From: Candidatus Methylobacter oryzae
GTDB taxonomy: Bacteria > Pseudomonadota > Gammaproteobacteria > Methylococcales > Methylomonadaceae
Length of the DNA stretch: 58,028 nt
Assembly: GCF_003994235.2 (NCBI RefSeq)
Contig: NZ_RYFG02000098.1
Coordinates: forward strand, 1-58,028
Direction of reading: 5' to 3'
Shown here: one piece after another, positions 27,894 through 35,959 of the stretch
How positions within the stretch are numbered: position 1 is the first letter of the stretch
Layout: each line of letters opens with the position of its first letter
Notes under the pieces: generated by a model
The model's database searches: none
Told to the model about the DNA's origin: nothing
The model's input: the letters and a program-made list of their open reading frames with translations, nothing else
Position numbers and translations under genes: made by a program

Positions 27894-30800
27894 CGGGCTA
27901 CCGATTTAACCAATGGATTTATGGTTCCATCTACATTGTTTTCATTTAAAGTAAAAATGCCTGAAAGTTCCAGCCATTGTGTGTATTCAACCTGGTCATA
28001 AATGTTTCCATAGATTTGTTTCTCACCCAAACAAGTCCAGAATATTTTTAAATTGTTTTCGTTCAAAAATCGCAATAAAGCATCTTTTCTAATTAATAAA
28101 CAAGAACCTTCTTCCTGGTTGACTGACGGATCGAAACAAACAACTTCACCCTCAGTATTTAACCATTCGCCAATATTTTTTGAATATTGAAGCTGCATTT
28201 TTTCATACATGTACTCTCTGGGAGCAAAATATGAGGGTTGTTCTCGATAGTCGGCTCCTGATTCCCAATTATGTCTTTCCGTTGTGACCATTACTTCGCC
28301 TATGACTTGCTCATAGTCATTTTGTTCATACACATCTTCCCATTGGTTTCTGCCATAGTAAGGATTATCGAAAAAACGATAAGCAGGTGACCAATAATAT
28401 TCACGAGAAAATACATGGTATTGGTCGCTATTTTCAGGAAACCATCTTCCCATTAAATGTTGCTGCTTTGCCCAAGCAGTCAAGCCTTCAGCTTGTTCTG
28501 AAGAGACAAAATAACTTCTAATTTGATACCAAAGATGTTTGTGTGGATATTCATGTTGCTCATACCCAACAGGCACAGATTCGTCCCAGCTAGGATAGGT
28601 TTCTAACACAAGCCATTCATTGCCTTGGCTATCTTTGATCTCAATAATTTCTTTTGGATTTGGCAAGTTTTCAGTACTAATTAACCAATTTTGATGGCTA
28701 TCATGCCAATCGTTATACTCGACTCTATCCCACCAAGATTCGTTGCGATTAAACGAAGAACTACTGCTAGGACGGTAAACCGATGTTGGGTCTATATTCC
28801 TAACAAAAGGTTCCCAAGTACCTTGATACCAAATATATTTTTTTTCATCATGCCAGCCAGCTGATCCATCTTGCATTTGATCATTGTCAGCCAGCCTAGC
28901 AAGCACTTCATAAAAAGCAAGCCATTGATATTTCTTGCCGATTCTTTCTTTTTTATTAGTGTGCCTATCGCCAGAGCTGGCATGATTATCAAATTCGCCA
29001 TGCTTTTTGACATCGTACCCATATGTTTCAAAAATTAACTTGCAAGCGTAATTACTTAAATCGTTGGGGTCGAATTTGTATTTCCAACTAGATAAAGCGC
29101 TTTGAAAGGTGTAACGTCCAAAATCGCCATAGCTGCCTCTTCCTCTGCCATACTCCGTAACCATAGAACGCAGTATTGCATTTTGTCCCCAATAATCTTT
29201 TGCATCGTTCAGTTTATAGTCGTATTTGTAAGCATCAATTTCTTTATTACTAGGAAAACTACTTGGAAACTGGCTTTTATAAGGTGGGCGTATTATCTGG
29301 GAATCTGTTAGGGTAAAAGCCTGTTTATACAAAGCATATTCAATAATATTTCTGGCATAATCTCTAACCAATACATTAGGATAAACTTCTTCTTTTTCGA
29401 AAACGGTTGTTAAGATAAATGTAGATAACTCTGTTAATCCATTTAAATCAACTGAACGTAATACTGCGCCATAAGTTGCGGCAAGAATACGCTCATAAAC
29501 ATATGGATCGTTAACAGTATGAAAGTCAGCTAAAAGCCCAGTGATTATTGGAAGATTATTTTCCAATACGCAAACTAATGCCTTTGTTGCCATATCTCTA
29601 AAACTAATATTAGTACTGGTAAATAGCCATGCTAAAGATTTGCAAGCTAATAATCTGGATTCAGCGGATAAGTAATTTTTATTGCAATCATGCAACGCCC
29701 AATCGATAAGCCTTTGCATTGCTGAAACTTCATCATTTTTATGATGTAAATAAGTTGTCCACATAGCATCACGATCAGCTAATGAGAATTTCATCAAGAA
29801 ACGATGCAAGCTATGTGCATTAAAGAAATGGTCAGGATCTGACGATACGGAATAGACCATTTGAAAAAACAAGTCGAAAGTATAATCGTCAACTAAGACT
29901 TGCTGATTAACATAATCTTTTACTTTTTCTGTGATAGTTTCCGGTTTTCTCCAGATTAGACTTTTAACAAATGCTTCAACTATTGCCCTGTTTGATTTTT
30001 TTTCATCAGAAACCAATTCATATAATTCTTTGTCTATTTTTTCGGGAAGTTGAATTGATAAGGCTTCGACTATGCCTTGATACCTATAAATATGATTGAC
30101 ATATTGGGCTAATGCACCTTCATTTTGGAAAGCAATTTCAGGGTTACTTTTATCAAGATAGCTTTCGAGTAAATAGGCCGTAGTTAAATGATCTTCAAAA
30201 CGTTCATAAGCAAAATAAATAATATCTTCATTATTATTTCTCCAATAGATATTTTTAGATAAAACGCCTTCTGAAATTAAATTATCAATAAAACCTTTTC
30301 TGTCACTATATTTTGAAATTATGCTATTTGCTATATCAACTGCTGAGTCGTAAGGGATGATACTTAAATCATTTTGTAGTTTATGTTGGATGAGCGCGTT
30401 GATTACTTTTTTTACCAGCTGTTTACCGGATGCAGGCTGATAGTCAAAAAATGAAGGGTGTGATAATTTTTCATCAACACTTGCTAAAAAGAAATCTATG
30501 ATGCTGGTTATGCCGCCATAACCTTTTGGAATTTGCTTTTGACCGGAACGCTTCAAACCTTCACAAAATAATTTTAAAAATAGCGGATTGCTAAATTCTG
30601 GATGTAATAAAGGTATGCTGGGCTGCTCAATGTCATATTGAGAAAAGAAGAAACTGGAAGCTTGATATTCAACATTTTCAAATCCATGATGCGCCACCCT
30701 GATGATGGTATCGTCAGGAATTAAGTCTTTTGGAGTTAATAATGTTTCATAAGAGGTTCTTATGCTTAATACAAGACTTAACCAAGGATAATTTGAGAAA

Positions 30801-32092
30801 TCATTGATAAATCCTTTTATATAATTACTCCAGAAATAGCGCCCTCTGCCTTCGTTAATTGCATCGACGATAAAAAGCAGACGCTCACCTTGCGCTTCGG
30901 CTCTAGCATTCAAAGCTCCTAATAACTCCTTCTCGTTGCATTTTAGTCGTAGTAAATTATTAAGAATTTGTGTCCAAGGTGCCTCATCAGAACTAAGGTG
31001 TTGCCCTAATAAGAGAATACATGATTTATTTTCATTAACTCTTTTTGAAGCAATATCCGCTAATAAATGGGATTTTCCAATTCCCGCTTCACCTGAAAGC
31101 AACATTATTGGTAAGTTGGCTAAACATAATGTCGGTTCATTAATAAATTCTTGGAATTCGTATATAGCATTGTAAGCATTTCTTATATTGAAGTTTTTAT
31201 AGTCAAACGTGTCTTTAGATAATTCGCTTTCTTTATTTTTTAAGGCATATTGGTATTCATGTAGCGACTTTATAATAAATTTACAACCTTTCTGAATAGC
31301 TTCGATGTCAAAGTAAAGTAATTCTGACTTTTGGGAATTTTCAAATTCTCTATCTAATAGACTAATCAAATTTGTAGCCGCATCTTGACCTAAAAACTCT
31401 GCATCTAATTCTTTTAAATTTTTAAGAAGGGCGTGAAGTCTGTTTTTGAAATAGCCACGAAATCTATCGTTTCTACTAAGTGCGTCGAAGTGCTTAGCAA
31501 TATCTAACTCAAAATTTAATTCTGGCGTATAGCGGTGTCCTAAATTGTGAATGCTATTTTCAATATGTGATTGAAACCATTTATCCGAGAATTCTTCTTT
31601 TGAAAACCAAAATAATCTTCTGCCAGCGTGTTCTTCCTTAGACAGCCGATGAATCAGCTCCGAACTTCCCCAATATTCAAAAGTAATACTTCTTCCTAAA
31701 TCATTTGCATATTTACTCCATTCCTGCGTTTTTTCATTCCATTTATCCATAAACCACGATTGGTTATCGCGTCTTGGATCCTGCCTATCCAAAGGAATGC
31801 AAATGTAGTATTTAGTTAATTTAGGGTGAGTTCTAAGTGCTGTTTCAAAAGATTCTTTAAGCTGTGACCATTGCGAACTTCCCATAGATGAGAAATATTT
31901 AGCTTGCCAGCCGTATTCTTCACCACTTTCTAAAACACAGTAGGCTTCAACGCCTCCATCTGGAGCGGCTATACGATAGAACTCCTTTTTATTAGCAATT
32001 AGTTCTTCTCTTGCCAGTTGACAAATCAATTCTTCAAAAGCATTGTTTTGAGAGTTGTTAAATGATTTTATATTTTGCCATTCGATAGACAT
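27890..32092 (-). CDS. Avs-type antiphage STAND NTPase with Cap4-like nuclease domain
   Basis: A 1400-residue protein in three parts. Residues 1-160 resemble the Cap4-type endonuclease effector (E20/E21, D45 in APDGGVEAY, Q63-x-K65 in YGWQAKYF). Residues ~325-600 form a STAND NTPase with Walker A GEAGIGKS (334-341) and Walker B LLFIVD (405-410). The last ~750 residues form a long helical and mixed region, the usual place of the phage-protein sensor. This matches Avs2/Avs3-type proteins, which oligomerise on recognising the phage terminase and then degrade DNA; which Avs type this is I cannot settle. It is strikingly AT-rich, pointing to transfer. It starts 17 bp after a vapC-like gene, with AAGGA as ribosome-binding site. 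Confidence 0.85.
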   Translation of the reverse strand: MSIEWQNIKSFNNSQNNAFEELICQLAREELIANKKEFYRIAAPDGGVEAYCVLESGEEYGWQAKYFSSMGSSQWSQLKESFETALRTHPKLTKYYICIPLDRQDPRRDNQSWFMDKWNEKTQEWSKYANDLGRSITFEYWGSSELIHRLSKEEHAGRRLFWFSKEEFSDKWFQSHIENSIHNLGHRYTPELNFELDIAKHFDALSRNDRFRGYFKNRLHALLKNLKELDAEFLGQDAATNLISLLDREFENSQKSELLYFDIEAIQKGCKFIIKSLHEYQYALKNKESELSKDTFDYKNFNIRNAYNAIYEFQEFINEPTLCLANLPIMLLSGEAGIGKSHLLADIASKRVNENKSCILLLGQHLSSDEAPWTQILNNLLRLKCNEKELLGALNARAEAQGERLLFIVDAINEGRGRYFWSNYIKGFINDFSNYPWLSLVLSIRTSYETLLTPKDLIPDDTIIRVAHHGFENVEYQASSFFFSQYDIEQPSIPLLHPEFSNPLFLKLFCEGLKRSGQKQIPKGYGGITSIIDFFLASVDEKLSHPSFFDYQPASGKQLVKKVINALIQHKLQNDLSIIPYDSAVDIANSIISKYSDRKGFIDNLISEGVLSKNIYWRNNNEDIIYFAYERFEDHLTTAYLLESYLDKSNPEIAFQNEGALAQYVNHIYRYQGIVEALSIQLPEKIDKELYELVSDEKKSNRAIVEAFVKSLIWRKPETITEKVKDYVNQQVLVDDYTFDLFFQMVYSVSSDPDHFFNAHSLHRFLMKFSLADRDAMWTTYLHHKNDEVSAMQRLIDWALHDCNKNYLSAESRLLACKSLAWLFTSTNISFRDMATKALVCVLENNLPIITGLLADFHTVNDPYVYERILAATYGAVLRSVDLNGLTELSTFILTTVFEKEEVYPNVLVRDYARNIIEYALYKQAFTLTDSQIIRPPYKSQFPSSFPSNKEIDAYKYDYKLNDAKDYWGQNAILRSMVTEYGRGRGSYGDFGRYTFQSALSSWKYKFDPNDLSNYACKLIFETYGYDVKKHGEFDNHASSGDRHTNKKERIGKKYQWLAFYEVLARLADNDQMQDGSAGWHDEKKYIWYQGTWEPFVRNIDPTSVYRPSSSSSFNRNESWWDRVEYNDWHDSHQNWLISTENLPNPKEIIEIKDSQGNEWLVLETYPSWDESVPVGYEQHEYPHKHLWYQIRSYFVSSEQAEGLTAWAKQQHLMGRWFPENSDQYHVFSREYYWSPAYRFFDNPYYGRNQWEDVYEQNDYEQVIGEVMVTTERHNWESGADYREQPSYFAPREYMYEKMQLQYSKNIGEWLNTEGEVVCFDPSVNQEEGSCLLIRKDALLRFLNENNLKIFWTCLGEKQIYGNIYDQVEYTQWLELSGIFTLNENNVDGTINPLVKSVAR

Positions 32093-32109
32093 TTTTAGGT
32101 TCCTTATAA

Positions 32110-32496
32110 TTAAACCTGCCGAACCGGCCCCGGATACTTCGCCACCAAAGCATCCGCTGTCAACAAGGTGATTCCCTCGACAGTGGCCTGCGCTACAAGG
32201 ATGCGATCGAATGGGTCTTTATGAATGGGCGGCAAGCTATCGATAAAAACGGCATGTTCACTGCTGATAGCCAATTCCTGATAGCCGTTGTCCAGCAGTC
32301 CACGACGTAGCACTCTTGCATTGACTTGAAAATCGGAACGTCCAAGCCCGCGCTTGATAGCGATTTCCCAAAGGCTGGCCGCACTGAAAAGCAGCTCGTT
32401 CGACGGGTCTTCCAGTAATGGACGAGCAACTGCTGACAGCTGGTCAGGCGAGCCAGCCGCCCATAATAATAAGTGGGTATCCAACAGCAGCTTCAT
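32110..32496 (-). CDS. PIN-domain toxin (VapC-like)
   Basis: A 128-residue PIN-domain ribonuclease: D6 in MKLLLDTHLLLWA, E in SAASLWEIAIKRGLG and D in HKDPFDRILVAQA form the acidic metal site. Toxins with this SLWEIAIK signature are usually paired with Phd/YefM-type antitoxins, as here; the antitoxin gene overlaps the start by 4 bp. The stop is 17 bp before the Avs-like gene, so the pair could be co-transcribed with it. Confidence 0.85.
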   Translation of the reverse strand: MKLLLDTHLLLWAAGSPDQLSAVARPLLEDPSNELLFSAASLWEIAIKRGLGRSDFQVNARVLRRGLLDNGYQELAISSEHAVFIDSLPPIHKDPFDRILVAQATVEGITLLTADALVAKYPGPVRQV

Positions 32497-32738
32497 TCTT
32501 CATCGCCAAAAAGCAGCTCAATTTCCTTGCTACCCATGCTGTCGAAATCATCAGGAACGGCAATCTGTCCTTCCATGAAACCTAGTCTTCGAATTTGTCC
32601 TGCCGATGGAGCATCCAGCCGAGTTACTTTAACCAGCGGTTTTCCTGCTTTTGCAATGATGAAAGATTCACCCTTTACCGCCTGATCTACCAACCGGGAC
32701 AGTTGGGTTTTCGCTTCGTGTATATTGACTGTCTGCAT
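32493..32738 (-). CDS. Phd/YefM-type antitoxin
   Basis: Starting at the ATG at 32738 (MQTVNIHEAKTQLSRLVDQA), the 81-residue protein has the Phd/YefM DNA-binding N-terminus and a variable C-terminal toxin-binding tail. I prefer this start to the upstream one at 32750 because the family begins with a VNIHEAK-like strand. It overlaps the PIN toxin by 4 bp. Confidence 0.85.
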   Translation of the reverse strand: MQTVNIHEAKTQLSRLVDQAVKGESFIIAKAGKPLVKVTRLDAPSAGQIRRLGFMEGQIAVPDDFDSMGSKEIELLFGDEE

Positions 32739-32842
32739 GATAAACCTCATTAGATTAAGTTCAGTTGGTTTAGTCTATACATATGCGAAGCCAAAAACCA
32801 GAGCATCCTTTGAAAGCGCTGAACAAGTTGATTCCATTTATG

Positions 32843-32912
32843 GTTCGACAAGGCTCTCCTGAGTTTATCGAAGCCTGTCATGAGCTTGTCGAATGGTGCT
32901 CACCACGAACGG
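32843..32912. repeat. Interspersed repeat (TTCGACAAG / CTTGTCGAA family)
   Basis: Contains GGTTCGACAAGG, then GAGCTTGTCGAA and CACCACGAACGG. A shorter member of the same family is found inverted at 57261-57294 (CGTTCGTGGTGAG, then TTGTCGAA). These palindromic pieces lie only in intergenic DNA. Confidence 0.55.
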
Positions 32913-33008
32913 AATCAACAACGCTATCTTGTTTTCACTTTTAAAGGATATTGCAATCACTATACAAACTGAGATACTGACAACACCCGCCTCACCGGAG
33001 ATCAACCC

Positions 33009-35672
33009 TTGACCAAGCAACAAAAAAACAAAAGTAGACAGCCCCCTTCACCTCCCTGGCATCTTCTTGAAGCTTGGCAAACCACCGCATGGCTCAAGGT
33101 CGATCCAGAAAAAGGCCTCGATCATCAGGAAGCAAAAGAACGCCTCGAAACCTACGGCCCGAACGCGATCAAGGAACAACGCCGCCGGGGACCGGTGCGG
33201 ATGTTTTTCGGACAATTCGCGGATTTCATGATTATCGTGCTGATTTTAGCCTGCATCGTTTCGGGCGTGGTCGGCGACTTGACGGATACGGTCGTCATCC
33301 TTGTCATCATCGTGTTGAACGCGATCATTGGCTTCATCCAGGAATACCGCGCCGAAAAAGCCGTGGCCGCACTGAAACGCTTGTCCAGCCCCACCGCGCA
33401 AGTGCTGCGCGAGGGAAAAATCCAGACTATCGCAGCCAAGGAATTGGTTCCCGGCGACTTGGTCATACTTGAGGCCGGCAATATCGTCCCGGCAGACTTG
33501 AAGTTATTGGATGTGGCGCGGCTCAAGGTCGAAGAAGCCGCCTTGACCGGCGAATCGCTGCCGGTCGAAAAATCGGGAGCATTGATCCGGGAACTGGATT
33601 CGCCGCTCGGCGACCGTCTGAATATGGCTTACAAGGGCACGGTAGCGACTTACGGCCGCGGCGTCGGCATCGTCATCGCGACCGGAATGGACACCGAGCT
33701 TGGCAAAATAGCGGAACTGCTGCGCCAAGGCAAAGAAACGAAAACCCCGCTGCAACAACGCCTTGCCACTTTCGGCATGCGCCTTGCGCTGTTGGTTTTA
33801 GCCGTCTGCGCGATTATTTTCGTGGTCGGTTTGTTGCGCGGAGAACAGCCTTTGTTGATGTTTCTGACCGCCGTCAGCTTAGCCGTTGCCGCTATCCCGG
33901 AGGCCCTGCCCGCCGTAGCGACGGTGACCTTAGCCATCGGCGCGCGCAAGATGGTCACGAAAAACGCGCTGATCCGCCGCCTGCCCGCAGTGGAAACTTT
34001 GGGTTCGGTGACTTTCATTTGCTCGGACAAGACCGGCACGCTGACGCAAAACCGCATGCATGCCGAAGCGTTTTACGTCGAAGAGCGCTTGCGGGAAGGC
34101 ATCGCCGGCGATTTTCCGGCTCCGCTGTTACGGGCGCTGGCGCTGAATAACGACGCCCGCCGCAACCACGAAGGACAGCTGCTCGGCGACCCCACCGAAA
34201 TCGCGCTGTACGAAGCCGCCGAGAGCGTGGGCTACGTCGGCGCCGATCTGGTCAAAGCAACCCCGCGACTGGATGAAATTCCTTTCGATTCCGAGCGCAA
34301 GCTGATGACCACATTGCATCAAGAAAATGGCGAACTTTTCTCTTACACCAAAGGCGCGCCGGAAAATGTGCTGCCTCGCTGCATCAGTTTATGGACTGTT
34401 GACGGCCCGCAGCCGTTACCGGAAGAGAAGATATTGGCCGCCGCCGAGCAAATGGCCGCGAACGGCCTGCGAGTATTGGCCCTGGCCTGCCGGCAATTCC
34501 CCGAGCGCCCGCCAACGCTGGACGCCGACTCTGTCGAAACCGGGCTGTGTTTTCTGGGATTGGCCGGGCTGATGGACCCTCCGCGCCCGGAAGCCAAGGA
34601 AGCGGTGGCGCTTTGTAAGACCGCCGGAATTACGCCGGTCATGATTACCGGCGACCATCCGGCGACGGCCCGCGCCATTGCGCTCAGGCTCGGCATCGTA
34701 GACGACGGCGGCAAGGTACTGACCGGATCGCAACTGGCGCAGATGAGTCTTCAGGAATTTGAGGAGCAAGTCGAAGACGTTCGTGTTTATGCCCGCGTCG
34801 CGCCGGAGCAGAAAATCAAAATCGTCAAGGCGCTCCAAGACCGGGGAGAATTCGTCGCGATGACCGGGGACGGCGTCAACGATGCGCCGGCTTTGCGCTC
34901 CGCGAATATCGGCATCGCAATGGGCAAGATCGGCACGGATGTTGCCCGCGAAGCGTCGCACATGGTGCTGCTGGATGATAATTTCGCTACGATCGTCAGC
35001 GCTGTGCGCGAGGGACGGCGGATTTTCGACAACATCCGCAAATTCATCAAATACGCGATGACCTGTAACTCGGCCGAAATATGGACGTTGTTTTTGGCGC
35101 CTTTTTTGGGCTTGCCGATTCCGTTGCTGCCTATCCATATTCTCTGGATTAATCTGGTCACCGACGGCTTGCCGGGCTTAGCGCTAGCCGTCGAACCGGA
35201 AGAGCGAGGACTTATGCAACGTCCGCCCCGCGCGCCTCAGGAAAGCATTTTTGCGCAAGGCATGTGGCAGCATATTCTGTGGATCGGCCTGTTGATGGGC
35301 GGCGTTTCGTTATTCGCCCAAGGCTGGGCTTATTTTACCGGCACCGCGCATTGGCAGAGCATGGTGTTCACGGTGCTCGCCTTGTCGCAGATGGGACATG
35401 TACTGGCGATCCGGTCGGAACGGGAATCGCTGTTCAGTCAGGGATTGTTTTCCAACAAACTGGTTTTGGCCTCAGTGCTGTTGACCTTCGGCCTGCAAAT
35501 GGCTGTACTGTATGTGCCGGTTTTGCAGCCGATTTTTAAAACCGAGGCTTTGAGCCTGAACGAGCTGTTGTTCTGCCTGGCGCTTTCGTCGGTCGTGTTC
35601 TTTGTCGTGGAAATTGAAAAATGGCTACGCCGCAAAGGCTGGATTTACCGGAACGGCCGGCAAAGCCATTAG
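33009..35672 (+). CDS. Cation-transporting P-type ATPase (type II, Ca2+-like)
   Basis: An 887-residue pump with TGES in the actuator domain, phosphorylation motif CSDKTGTLTQN (D340), KGAPE in the nucleotide domain, TGDGVNDAPAL hinge and ten expected membrane helices. Helix 4 reads EALPAVATVTLAIG and helix 6 NLVTDGLPGLALA, with the acidic and polar residues of type II pumps that move Ca2+ (sometimes Na+ or K+ or both). Transport substrate is inferred. The TTG at 33009 is used because the conserved N-terminal region (GLDHQEAKERLETYGPNAI) would be cut by the next ATG; GGAG is 10 bp upstream. It stands alone between an addiction module and UPF0182. Confidence 0.88.
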   Translation: MTKQQKNKSRQPPSPPWHLLEAWQTTAWLKVDPEKGLDHQEAKERLETYGPNAIKEQRRRGPVRMFFGQFADFMIIVLILACIVSGVVGDLTDTVVILVIIVLNAIIGFIQEYRAEKAVAALKRLSSPTAQVLREGKIQTIAAKELVPGDLVILEAGNIVPADLKLLDVARLKVEEAALTGESLPVEKSGALIRELDSPLGDRLNMAYKGTVATYGRGVGIVIATGMDTELGKIAELLRQGKETKTPLQQRLATFGMRLALLVLAVCAIIFVVGLLRGEQPLLMFLTAVSLAVAAIPEALPAVATVTLAIGARKMVTKNALIRRLPAVETLGSVTFICSDKTGTLTQNRMHAEAFYVEERLREGIAGDFPAPLLRALALNNDARRNHEGQLLGDPTEIALYEAAESVGYVGADLVKATPRLDEIPFDSERKLMTTLHQENGELFSYTKGAPENVLPRCISLWTVDGPQPLPEEKILAAAEQMAANGLRVLALACRQFPERPPTLDADSVETGLCFLGLAGLMDPPRPEAKEAVALCKTAGITPVMITGDHPATARAIALRLGIVDDGGKVLTGSQLAQMSLQEFEEQVEDVRVYARVAPEQKIKIVKALQDRGEFVAMTGDGVNDAPALRSANIGIAMGKIGTDVAREASHMVLLDDNFATIVSAVREGRRIFDNIRKFIKYAMTCNSAEIWTLFLAPFLGLPIPLLPIHILWINLVTDGLPGLALAVEPEERGLMQRPPRAPQESIFAQGMWQHILWIGLLMGGVSLFAQGWAYFTGTAHWQSMVFTVLALSQMGHVLAIRSERESLFSQGLFSNKLVLASVLLTFGLQMAVLYVPVLQPIFKTEALSLNELLFCLALSSVVFFVVEIEKWLRRKGWIYRNGRQSH

Positions 35673-35697
35673 CCTGTTCTGAGAGCTGCCCCAGATT

Positions 35698-35730
35698 AGA
35701 CCTTCCAGGTTTCTAAAACCTGGAAGGTCT
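35698..35730. repeat. Perfect 15-bp hairpin, AGACCTTCC repeat family
   Basis: AGACCTTCCAGGTTT (35698-35712) pairs with AAACCTGGAAGGTCT (35716-35730) around CTA. It lies 25 bp past the P-type ATPase stop and may end its transcript, but it lacks a T-run. Related palindromes sit at 51481-51617 and 53551-53583. Confidence 0.7.
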
Positions 35731-35959
35731 GCTTATCGGCCTATTTCTCTACTAACGCCAAGATAAAAGCGACGCCATTCCGCAGAAACTTGTCTATAAC
35801 GATATTACGCAGGAAACGATAAACAATGTAGCTGATGTTTTTTCGCGCCTTTCGTGTTTTTCGTGGGTCATGCTTTTATCAAGACCTGCGTAACATCAGT
35901 TACGAACCTATTATTGGATGCTAGAATACGTTAAAAACATTTTCTACTAAGAGGACGCT

